A stretch of DNA of 64,000 bases, from positions 1 through 64,000 of the forward strand of contig NZ_JAIWJF010000001.1 in NCBI RefSeq assembly GCF_021654115.1, in the 5' to 3' direction. The stretch is from Furfurilactobacillus milii. Lineage in GTDB: Bacteria; Bacillota; Bacilli; Lactobacillales; Lactobacillaceae. The translations under genes and the position numbers were made by a program. A model generated the notes under the pieces. It was not told the origin of the DNA. It saw only the letters and a list, made by a program, of their open reading frames with translations, and made no database searches. This document shows, piece after piece, positions 16,501-23,018 of the stretch. How positions within the stretch are numbered: position 1 is the first letter of the stretch; the number at the start of each line of letters is the position of its first letter.

Positions 16501-18989
16501 AATTTATAATCTCTACCTTCAAGCAGGACATCACCGGTTGTTGTATCTTTTAACACAATTGCTGGTTTTGCATTTGCATTGTTTGAGTTCAGTGCGTCTT
16601 GTATTGAAGTAAATGGTAAGCTCAGCCCACCATTATCAGCATTATCCGTTAAAACGTAATTGTTCAGTTGATAATTACTTTTATTGATATCGATGTTCCA
16701 ACGAATTGTTTTGAACCCAACGTCAATATCAGTGTGATTTTTAACTAGATTAAAACTTTTACCATACTGTGTCTTTGGTTGTTGAGTTTCATACCCGTTA
16801 ACTTTAGCTTGATTAATAATTTTTACCGTTTGGTTTTTATCATCTGCCGTGGAAATAACCTTTTGGTGCTGATCAATTTGCGTCTTGTAGACCAAATTGA
16901 CTGGTGAATGGAAGTTTTCCCTCAGAAAAGTCACAACGAATCCACTACCGTCAGTATTAGTCGTCAAAGTATAATCCGTTCCTGGCACTAAATACGTGTT
17001 CGAAGGCGTGTACATGTCATCAGCATTCTTGGCGTTTTGATGATACGTCATCAGTACAATTGCTAATGAACCTGGTACGAACGTTTGTGGTTTAACTACG
17101 ACATCTGTATACGTGAGCTTATCACCGGTTAAAGTATCCTGACCATGGTTGAATCCAACAGTCCATGAATATATATGATGTTCAGCATCAAGTGTCTTTG
17201 GACCAATCTTATAAAAAAGTCCTTCATAATGTGCATTCAACGTTGTACTAGCGTGGATTTTTGTCGTGCCCTGTTCCTTAGCAGTTTGGTCAACGTTGTT
17301 AGTCAAATTCAAAGTGGCCGTCCTAATATTGCCCTTTGAATCCTCTGGTTTATTAATATCAGTTACATAAACCAATTTATAAACAGAGTTGATTGGATGA
17401 AGAAATTTAACATTTCCCTTTTCATCAACTGTGTAGTCCGTACCTTCAATCAGTTGTTTTCCTAAAACATCCTGACCGTTAACATCACGTACAATGTGAC
17501 CATTGAGGTCCTCCTGAATGCTATAAATCTTTACAGGTGACGCTTGATTGTAAGTGACTTGTGAATCAAAGGTTTCTATTATTTGTGCGTTCGTTAGTGT
17601 TTGCATGTTGCGGTTCATGTAAACGCTCCACGTCACCTTGTCTGGATCAAGATTTTTATCCAGTTGACCGCTTTTCGAAATGCTTTGTTTTACGGCAGGA
17701 TGAATCGTAATTTTATCTGTATCATTTTTTCCTGGTAACGTTAAATGATCGCCAGGTTGCCCAGGGTTTTGGATAATATCCTTATTGAATAAAGCATCAA
17801 ATGACATTTGACCGTCAATATACTGGACTGGATTGTCACCTATCTCCCCTGTGACGTGAGGATTGTAAAACGTCAGCGAAATCTTGCCGTCTGTATCAAT
17901 CAAGTAACGCCCATAAGTTTGGCCGCCATCGCTAGCATTATTGTTTTTAATGTCTCCGGATTGCGCCTCAACAATCTTGTACCCATCAGGAAGCTGATAG
18001 GTAAACGTGTCCCCAGTAACTAAATAACGCCAGATTGAATTTGAAATCGAAAACGTCATAGTACCGCTAATACCAGAATTAATCGTCACTTCAGTAGGCT
18101 TTATGGAATTCTTTTTCGTAGTGCCGTCATTATAAGTCAAGTTAAAGTTAACATCTAAGGTCTTAGCCTTATCTGCTTGGCTGGCTTTTGAACCATCTAC
18201 GCCATTTTCATCTAGAATGTACGTCCCCAAATCATGGGCATCATGCACAGGATCTGTATTGGTATCATTAATGGCGTTGCTATTAGCAGAAGGATCAGTG
18301 GCTGATTTATTATCACCATGATCGTATTTGTCCCTAGGCTGTGTTACTACAGGAGTAACGTCTTTAGAACCAGAGCTTTCTTGGCTTGATGTGGCATCTT
18401 GTTTGGACTCGTTAGATGAACCACTTTGTTGACTAGTATCCCCTGGACCGCCACCACCAGAACTGGTGTTGTCCGTAACCGGTTGCGGTGTTGAACTGCT
18501 ATCACTGCTGGCGGAGCTGGCCGAACTAGTAGCAGTGTTGTCAGTCTTAGGCGTTGTTTGCGTCTGCGGCGTTTCTACAGTGCTGGTATCCGTATTGGTC
18601 TTACCCTCAGGTGGCGTAGTAACGCTACTTGAGCTCGCATTGTTTGTGCCCGACGCATCAGTCGAAGAAGGCTTGCTAGTGCTTGTTACAGACCCACTTG
18701 AATTGCTAAAAGGTGCAGCCGACTGAGTACCAGAGGCCCCTGAAGCATTACCCGAAGAGCTAGGTGATCCCGTCGAAGAAGTTGCCTGGTTAGTTGCAGC
18801 GTCTGTCGTATTCTGTTTGGCGCTACTTGCATCACTAGTAGCTGTGCTCGATTGGCTACCCGCCGTGCTACTAGTGGCAGCAACCACTGGCGTCGTATCC
18901 GCCTCAGCACTGATTGTTTTGACGGTTGTGACACTGAAAAAGACACTTGCAATAACTGCTCCCGCTAGCGCGTATAGATGTTTCCTCAA
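10578..18989 (-). CDS. giant LPXTG adhesin with 12 Cna_B/SpaA-type repeats
   Basis: Surface protein of 2803 residues. It has a signal peptide (residues 1-29), a Ser/Thr/Asn-rich stretch to about 235, then five collagen-adhesin-like modules (about 235-1340) marked by repeated xxWxVxxN motifs such as VTWSVYMNRN, IRWNIDINKS and ATWTIDINRS. Twelve Cna_B/SpaA modules follow (about 1343-2640), each with an early lysine (LTKTD, FTKY) and a late glutamate (YxLxEIxAPxGY), the residues that form intramolecular isopeptide bonds. A proline stalk (TPNIPNVPTTP type, about 2645-2720) and the signal LPETG (about 2772) end it. It is expected to be a long, protease-resistant fibre on the cell wall. The start is TTG, eight bases after GGGGGAA. 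Ligand unknown; collagen or another matrix protein is a guess from the family. Confidence 0.92.
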   Translation of the reverse strand: MRKHLYALAGAVIASVFFSVTTVKTISAEADTTPVVAATSSTAGSQSSTATSDASSAKQNTTDAATNQATSSTGSPSSSGNASGASGTQSAAPFSNSSGSVTSTSKPSSTDASGTNNASSSSVTTPPEGKTNTDTSTVETPQTQTTPKTDNTATSSASSASSDSSSTPQPVTDNTSSGGGGPGDTSQQSGSSNESKQDATSSQESSGSKDVTPVVTQPRDKYDHGDNKSATDPSANSNAINDTNTDPVHDAHDLGTYILDENGVDGSKASQADKAKTLDVNFNLTYNDGTTKKNSIKPTEVTINSGISGTMTFSISNSIWRYLVTGDTFTYQLPDGYKIVEAQSGDIKNNNASDGGQTYGRYLIDTDGKISLTFYNPHVTGEIGDNPVQYIDGQMSFDALFNKDIIQNPGQPGDHLTLPGKNDTDKITIHPAVKQSISKSGQLDKNLDPDKVTWSVYMNRNMQTLTNAQIIETFDSQVTYNQASPVKIYSIQEDLNGHIVRDVNGQDVLGKQLIEGTDYTVDEKGNVKFLHPINSVYKLVYVTDINKPEDSKGNIRTATLNLTNNVDQTAKEQGTTKIHASTTLNAHYEGLFYKIGPKTLDAEHHIYSWTVGFNHGQDTLTGDKLTYTDVVVKPQTFVPGSLAIVLMTYHQNAKNADDMYTPSNTYLVPGTDYTLTTNTDGSGFVVTFLRENFHSPVNLVYKTQIDQHQKVISTADDKNQTVKIINQAKVNGYETQQPKTQYGKSFNLVKNHTDIDVGFKTIRWNIDINKSNYQLNNYVLTDNADNGGLSLPFTSIQDALNSNNANAKPAIVLKDTTTGDVLLEGRDYKLTTLVTTKHDAVKGDIKYANFTVEFLGKYTQTSDQFNINYYTLYDVAHVTTPVPDKQNTFANTVDATWKDVNKNEIHDHATTDYQAKDEEAYQGKKGGAYDPITKEIHWNIVSNYDTENYDHYYLMDPIQGNQQLLPNSITITQGSIGGNGQFNPGIKNPPYAQLKIYHGKYDPTTGKFHVDQIWDKVAGTFKPFSLAEDLNFTQYLNYNNGGPGYYNYSLLNATEVMYIDFGTVENPLPKLTDANNDNRTQMAFQIEYQTSVDGIQVTNMYNNDAFTHYSDTPGGRLTVHADVETYVGNAYISKQGQAPVDIKKDNRATWTIDINRSQSTINNAVFSDTPSENQRIDPNTIHIYETILKTVTTSTEGGSQGKYNVYDNSVGDVTKANSGTVRQTILNPDLTKELKGVQIFKDFDTLSDQDKQDLISKGYAYTFEIQHDLGSGQETLKINFLKAIGRAYVLQYQSRLYFNYANTKDGKTNFTNNANLNGQNVTPGNPGDTDADSFNVTKSQASAIGYFYDLHLTKEVTGGKLLEGIIFNLYEKDTMGNLNLIRTATTDKNGLVVFKNIPGYHLDKSAIQYYIQEMNPSKNYITPVDLDGSWMKIADPDDTKNLVNHPDASHTMRNISVDMLDGDVTNQIQTGTIWNHLGSATLTKTDDQGNALEGAHFNFQVSNDGKTWTDYTDSSNRNYRDLITDAKGTITVDGLLPNYYRFKETQAPDGYILNKTDPQSKEIIIPKSDGDNSFADEQKITVSDTQSNSKGTFELHKVGTDDKAIAGAEFDLYYLDAAKKSVYVTKTNSDENGLVRFTGLNAGWTYCVREATSPNGYYNPDANADIVSFTINTNSADGLDNVKYTNSVDKTDHVINYTDHVVLTKVGNDNSKVVGATFVLKDASGKVIKTLTTDANGKQTSNDVWTTDGNGQIVIDDLTAGDYTLQEVAAPAGYILNSTPIYFHIDADKDSTNEFTLIDYRGQIKLTKTDKVTGNPLKGVKYQLTLPDGTTKQKVTDENGVISFDDLGGGDYKLQEISAPDGYLVDETTYTLTISNDVRNATLAACELTPTFTNVKNQITFTKYLNSADGKVGPKAVYQLFFEDLSETDDNNYVLVKNSLDGDGNWVTNDQGQFTLIGLKTGKYQLRELTAPEGYATNNDAVQFTVNEKGKISVASLSQIDYQGHAQLTKTDVNGKKLAGVKFDLLDSNNDIVERGLISNDNGVVTTQDLKPGTYYFVERQTLPGYVLDVTPIKVVVNDLQGQNTAWLDDSAKATLVNVQNRLVFTKYNMKHQMLDDAQYELTSDNGQTAKQYKTQNGQIVFDGLTAGNYTLTEIKAPKDYLINSDVIKFVVNGDGFIDNQSKLSLNQIDYQGYAYLTKTDFATGTPLPGAIFNVYDSNDTFVQTITSDINGLVKTQFLSVGDYYFKEMKAPNGYVLNTNLIHFTIGKSNQDLVDKLPDFANWQGAVKMTKYGQTDVHDVGTRTMLANTKFELWYVNDDGTQERVSIDGNTEFTTNDNGQIFIYGLKPGNYYFKEIAHAPGYILRDDTPDLQPTNLIKGLNADLRKPHGLEFYRVDGAEAVTEKDGHVKSAPDGRDFSNRLYFMVMPANDAPVVTFAGDQTNYQGSMKFTKTNSKGDKLAGAVYQLLDSDKKSVEVTMDGKQVSQLTTDANGNFTITGLAPGTYYLKEITAPDGYLINDNVDETKFVIADTTRGGQSNVTASQVDYQGSIKLTKVAAEDGHVLANATFDLLDADKNVIKTGLTTDANGTLTVTDLRPGTYYFKETVAPTGYQLSTELLKVVVLDHATDEPVAVAAKFQDVQVPPVTPPTTPNIPNIPTTPTTPNVPKIPNTPTTPNIPNVPTTPEVPNVPTTPTVPNVPVMPNVPNKPMTPTIPNQPARPVKPETPIVSAQNGSYEAVAVTSVASQKLVSNGRPAGQPAKQEGHGVTGLPETGEKSALLLAMLGLVLLSVIAGFAYYVRKQEA

Positions 18990-19237
18990 AATAATGTTCC
19001 CCCACGAGTTATAGCTAAATCATTTAGCATAAATAAAAATACTATTAATCAATGTTTTTACTAGTTATTATTTCAATAGGTAAACTAAAAGTTACAGCGT
19101 CATTTATAACATACTTTTCAATGCTTTAAAACCGCGTCACTGTGGGGGTTGACGCCCATATTTTCTTTTAATTATTAGACCGTTCCACTTTAGTAATACG
19201 TTTTACTTAAAACGTTGTTTATGAAACCCTGTTCTTG

Positions 19238-19283
19238 TGCAATCGTTTGTCTTCACGACTTATTGTTTTAGCCACTATACCAA
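19238..19283 (-). promoter_or_regulatory. extended -10 promoter and downstream LacI-type operator, Cna_B adhesin
   Basis: Minus strand: AAATTGGTATAGT (extended -10 at 19274-19282), then exactly 24 bases, then CAAACGATTGCA (19238-19249). Both blocks and the spacing match the lectin adhesin promoter. A cre-like TGTAAGCGATTGAA (near 19301-19315) lies upstream. The rest of the leader down to 18990 shows only A/T-rich sequence and no gene. Confidence 0.55.
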
Positions 19284-19394
19284 TTTCTTGTTCAAAAAAT
19301 TCAATCGCTTACATATTATTAATCTTAAGCAAAATGTAATAGTTATATTTCTACATTCGTAATATTTAACTAGTTCACTATCCCTGAAATTTTA

Positions 19395-19406
19395 GGTTCA
19401 TGAACC
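19395..19406. promoter_or_regulatory. perfect 12-bp palindrome upstream of the DUF2075 gene
   Basis: GGTTCATGAACC lies about 40-50 bases upstream of the probable transcript start of the DUF2075 gene and behind the adhesin promoter. It could be an operator for either direction. It is not a DinR/LexA box, whose half-sites have the opposite order (GAAC-N4-GTTC). Confidence 0.35.
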
Positions 19407-19472
19407 AGTTAACTTATTTTCGAACAGCATTTTCCAAAAATGGTGTACACTATTATGCAATGTCATCTCTTT

Positions 19473-20717
19473 ATGACTGCTAGGAGGTCGAACGTAATCG
19501 TTAAAAATTCTGCCATTCATAAGTTGTCGCCCTTCAAATCCTTATCAATTGAGCAGGGCAAACTAAAAACCAAAATCGAGGACTTCTGTAAGTCGCATAT
19601 TCAAGCCGAGACTAACAAAGCAGCTATCTTTACAATTCATGGCGACGCAGGTACCGGGAAAAGTGTTATTTTAAGTCAGCTATTCAATGATATTCAAACC
19701 GCTGCTCGCACTGATTCAACCAGCCCATTGTTTGACACGACGAATATTTTTCTCGTGAATCATCCAGAAATTCTCAAAGTCTATAAAGAACTAGCCGGTC
19801 AACTCCCTAACTTACGGAAAAAGGATTTTGACCGGCCAACTTCGTTTATTAACCGCTCACATAAGAACGGTCACCACAGCGATATCGTCATTATTGACGA
19901 AGCTCACTTACTGCTGTCCAAACCAGACAGATACAATAACTTTGATCAGCAAAATCAGCTACTAGAGATCCTTAAATTAGCGAAGATTGTTGTCTTAGTG
20001 TTTGATACGCATCAAGTCTTAAAAACCAAAAGCTTTTGGAATGAACAACGTTTGCAACAATTGCTTGCGCCGTACCCACATGCTGATTATCAGCTGCGCC
20101 AGCAATTCCGGATGCACGCAAATCAAGATGTCGTCGATTGGATTGATAATCTGACGGCCCGTCGACTTACACCTGTGCCAGCAAATACCAAAGACTTCGA
20201 ATTGCACATATTCGACGACGCTCAGGCAATGTACGACCGTATCAAACAGGATGATCAACGAGTTGGTCTCTCACGAATCGTCGCGACATCCGGCTATCCT
20301 TCTAGGCTCGATGGCGGCAAACACTATGTAACAGAAGGACGATTTAAATTGCCGTGGGATCAATATAATTACCAAGCCACTTCATGGGCAGAGAAACCCG
20401 AAACCATCAATGAAGTCGGCTCTATTTACACCGTTCAAGGCTTTGACCTCAACTATGTTGGTGTCATTCTTGGCCCGCCATTCGATTACGATCCAATCAC
20501 TCAACGCATGACCGTCAACACAGACCGGGTGACAGATCCCGAGGTTTTCAAACGACGTGATGATTTAACAAACCCACAAGAAATCCAACAAATTAAAGAA
20601 CAGCTGACACTAAACGTGCTCAACGTATTAATGAAACGTGGTGTCTATGGTCTTTATATCTACGCGAGTCAGCCTGCACTTCGGCAACGATTGTTGGAAC
20701 TGACCTCGTCAAAATAA
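19473..20717 (+). CDS. DUF2075 family helicase-like ATPase
   Basis: Protein of about 414 residues in the DUF2075 family, P-loop proteins related to superfamily 1 helicases and the helicase part of Schlafen group III proteins. Walker A is GDAGTGKSV, Walker B is DIVIIDEAHLLL, and later helicase-like motifs are QLRQQFRMH and EVGSIYTVQGFDLNYVGVILG. Cellular role is unknown; some relatives carry a nuclease domain, which is absent here. The ATG at 19473 is the nearest standard start, but the only strong ribosome site, AGGAGG (19482-19487), lies after it and 9 bases before an ATC codon (19497), so the real start may be ATC. It is monocistronic, with a strong terminator. Confidence 0.85.
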   Translation: MTARRSNVIVKNSAIHKLSPFKSLSIEQGKLKTKIEDFCKSHIQAETNKAAIFTIHGDAGTGKSVILSQLFNDIQTAARTDSTSPLFDTTNIFLVNHPEILKVYKELAGQLPNLRKKDFDRPTSFINRSHKNGHHSDIVIIDEAHLLLSKPDRYNNFDQQNQLLEILKLAKIVVLVFDTHQVLKTKSFWNEQRLQQLLAPYPHADYQLRQQFRMHANQDVVDWIDNLTARRLTPVPANTKDFELHIFDDAQAMYDRIKQDDQRVGLSRIVATSGYPSRLDGGKHYVTEGRFKLPWDQYNYQATSWAEKPETINEVGSIYTVQGFDLNYVGVILGPPFDYDPITQRMTVNTDRVTDPEVFKRRDDLTNPQEIQQIKEQLTLNVLNVLMKRGVYGLYIYASQPALRQRLLELTSSK

Positions 20718-20728
20718 GCTAATCAATC

Positions 20729-20774
20729 AAAATAGACGTTTTGCACACGAAAGTTTGTGCAAAACGTCTATTTT
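20729..20774. terminator. bidirectional terminator between DUF2075 gene and c-di-GMP/EPS operon
   Basis: AAAATAGACGTTTTGCACA pairs perfectly over 19 bp with its complement, with A and T tracts at both ends. It can end both the plus-strand DUF2075 transcript and the minus-strand operon. From 20775 to 20939 nothing is seen. Confidence 0.85.
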
Positions 20775-20939
20775 AGTTACATATTGGAGAATCAAATCTG
20801 GACTGGCTTGTCCGGCAACTTTGTCACAGCAATCGTGGATTCCATACATTGCTACGCTATCAACTGAAGCATGCCACTATTGACAGCCACCAGTGCACCA
20901 CTTCAACACCGTTTACCAGACCTTCGAGTCAGACTCTCT

Positions 20940-22094
20940 CTAATCATCTTGCAAATCCGTCGTGATTTCATTACGGCCACGACCTTTGGACTGGTACAGC
21001 ATCCGGTCTGCCCGATCGTAAAGATGATCAGCTTCGTCGTCACCGTCCCTCAGTTGTGCTAAGCCAAATGACATCGTAAATTGAATCTGAGAGTGCTGAT
21101 AGATAACCGTCTTATTCTCGGCGTTAACCTGAATTTCACGGGCCAGCATCTGCGCCATTTCCATCGTCATCCCCGTTAGCAACATTTCAAACTCCTCGCC
21201 GCCAACCCGATAAACGGAAATATCTTTATCGTTGCCCACATACTCTCGAAGCATGGTCCCAACTGTTGTCAGGACGCGATTGCCCCCTAAATGTCCGTAC
21301 GTATCATTAATGCGTTTGAAACGGTCGATATCCATCGCAATGAGAATTAACTGATCATGTTCTTCTCGAGAGCTCTTATACGCATGATTAAACGTGGTCG
21401 CAAACGCAGCATAGTTCGCTAACCCCGTTAGTTCGTCAATGGTTGCTTGGTGAACGCGCTGCACGTATGAGCGATTATCTCGATCCAAAAAGATAATGGC
21501 GAAATACAGGACGATATCCATCACCCAAAAGATTGCAATCTGCTCATACATGTCAGCCAACGTGATTTTCTGTTGAATCGGAAAGTGCATCACGTACACC
21601 AGTAACCAAAAGAGCGGAATGAACACTATGCTGGTCACAATAATCGTCAACATCCGTGACGTCCACAATCGATGACGAACCACACCAAGCAGGCAAATAA
21701 TGACAGCATAGAAAACCAGAAACAGTAGCGAACGTTCCATCTGTGAACCACCGATCAAAATGATCCTAGTTAGAAACTGAAGGCCTAACACGATATACGC
21801 CGTTTGTTGACCAATGAAAAAGACCACATACATTAACAGCAGCATGCGAATGTTAACAAACGCATAGTTGGGGCCCACATGAATCGTAGCGTATTCGAAA
21901 TAGATGCCAAGCAGGCCAAAGTAAATCACACTGAGCACTTTCAACCGGCCTTGCTGATAATTCAACGAAAATTTAGGATCATGTCCAGGGTGAACCCAGA
22001 TGCGACGGACGAGAATTTGGAACAAGAAAATAATTCCCAGTTCAAAGAACAATCCCGTCAACAACGGATTTAGGTTCCAGTGCGTCAATGTCAT
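20940..22094 (-). CDS. membrane diguanylate cyclase (GGDEF domain)
   Basis: Makes cyclic di-GMP from two GTP. Of 384 residues, the first 210 form about six or seven transmembrane helices resembling 5TM-LYT sensor domains. The rest is a GGDEF domain with DELTGLANYAAF, the metal/GTP segment MDIDRFKRINDTYGHLGG and the active-site loop YRVGGEEF. All catalytic hallmarks are present. The RxxD inhibitory site normally five residues before GGEEF is missing (NDKD is one residue off and lacks arginine), so feedback inhibition is not expected. It is the last gene of the EPS operon, 60 bases after the degenerate GGDEF gene. The input signal is unknown. Confidence 0.93.
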   Translation of the reverse strand: MTLTHWNLNPLLTGLFFELGIIFLFQILVRRIWVHPGHDPKFSLNYQQGRLKVLSVIYFGLLGIYFEYATIHVGPNYAFVNIRMLLLMYVVFFIGQQTAYIVLGLQFLTRIILIGGSQMERSLLFLVFYAVIICLLGVVRHRLWTSRMLTIIVTSIVFIPLFWLLVYVMHFPIQQKITLADMYEQIAIFWVMDIVLYFAIIFLDRDNRSYVQRVHQATIDELTGLANYAAFATTFNHAYKSSREEHDQLILIAMDIDRFKRINDTYGHLGGNRVLTTVGTMLREYVGNDKDISVYRVGGEEFEMLLTGMTMEMAQMLAREIQVNAENKTVIYQHSQIQFTMSFGLAQLRDGDDEADHLYDRADRMLYQSKGRGRNEITTDLQDD

Positions 22095-22154
22095 CCCCAG
22101 ATCTCCTTTCGCTTTAATGCAGCGCTTTTTATCGCGTTATCGTTTCAACAATTA

Positions 22155-23018
22155 TTAGACATCGTATTCCGTTTCTTTAATACCAGCATTCATCATGTCA
22201 TAAGGATTGTGCATCGTGTTATCGTCAAACTCAGCCACCCCGATAACAAGTGACAATTCCATCATTTCTAACGCCTTGGCGCTGTTGGCAGCCTTGGTGA
22301 AGTTATCGCGAATCCGCTGAGCGGCGATGCGTGCCCCAGCTGCGTCTGTGAACATCAACGTTCCCCATGTCGGCGTCACGGTGTCCAAAATGTACCCAAT
22401 GTCATTATCGCGGGTTGATTGCACGATCGTGTCAGACACCAACCGAATCAAGGCATCCAACTGTTCGTCGCCCATCATCCGTTCCAGTTCAGAGTAATAA
22501 CGAATCCGAATAATGATTGTCGTCACCGGAATTTTAAACCGGGTGTGCGTTTCAAGATACACATTGGCATCTTCGATATAGGAAACTGTGGTTCGCAAGT
22601 TTGTTTGCGCATCAAACGCCCCACGTTCAACCATGTCAGTCGTCAATTGCTGATTCTGTTGCTGTAACTGGCGCTGCATCGTGGTCATGCCATAAAAGCT
22701 CAGTGACAACAGTAGCGGCATGAGCAGCCAAAAGACTAGTGCTAAGTTAACCGTATGGTGCTGAACCAGATTGAGGTACACCATCACTAATCCCTGAATA
22801 AACATGAACACCAAGTTTAGCGTCAGGCCGGTCGTCAAACTAAAGAAGTAAGTCGTCATCACCAATGCGACAGTGATGCCTAAATAAAGCGTATTTAGCA
22901 ATAGGTTGCTTGGCGTCGCGCCGAAAAAGATGGCGGTAATTGCAATCAATCCCAGGAAGGCCAACAAACAAGCATCGGCCATCAAACTGGCGTTATTTGT
23001 CTGACGATTGTTTTTCAT
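22155..23018 (-). CDS. degenerate GGDEF membrane protein, probable c-di-GMP receptor
   Basis: A 287-residue protein with four or five N-terminal transmembrane helices, a short glutamine-rich coiled segment and a GGDEF fold. Aligned to active cyclases, the catalytic loop is DTVTP in place of GGDEF, so no cyclase activity is expected. The RxxD inhibitory site is kept as RDND, exactly five residues before that loop. This combination is the mark of GGDEF-derived c-di-GMP receptors such as PelD and Listeria PssE. The GT2 synthase here lacks a PilZ domain, so this protein is the best candidate for switching on polymer synthesis. Its start overlaps the BcsB-like gene by 26 bases, with GGGAGG 8 bases upstream. 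Confidence 0.85.
   Translation of the reverse strand: MKNNRQTNNASLMADACLLAFLGLIAITAIFFGATPSNLLLNTLYLGITVALVMTTYFFSLTTGLTLNLVFMFIQGLVMVYLNLVQHHTVNLALVFWLLMPLLLSLSFYGMTTMQRQLQQQNQQLTTDMVERGAFDAQTNLRTTVSYIEDANVYLETHTRFKIPVTTIIIRIRYYSELERMMGDEQLDALIRLVSDTIVQSTRDNDIGYILDTVTPTWGTLMFTDAAGARIAAQRIRDNFTKAANSAKALEMMELSLVIGVAEFDDNTMHNPYDMMNAGIKETEYDV

Noticed and set aside
10578-18989. Sortase-assembled pilus operon
   Set aside because: There is one long single protein, with no pilin-like partners and no sortase C gene in the window.
19395-19406. DinR/LexA SOS box before the DUF2075 gene
   Set aside because: The palindrome has GTTC then GAAC, the reverse of the SOS box order.
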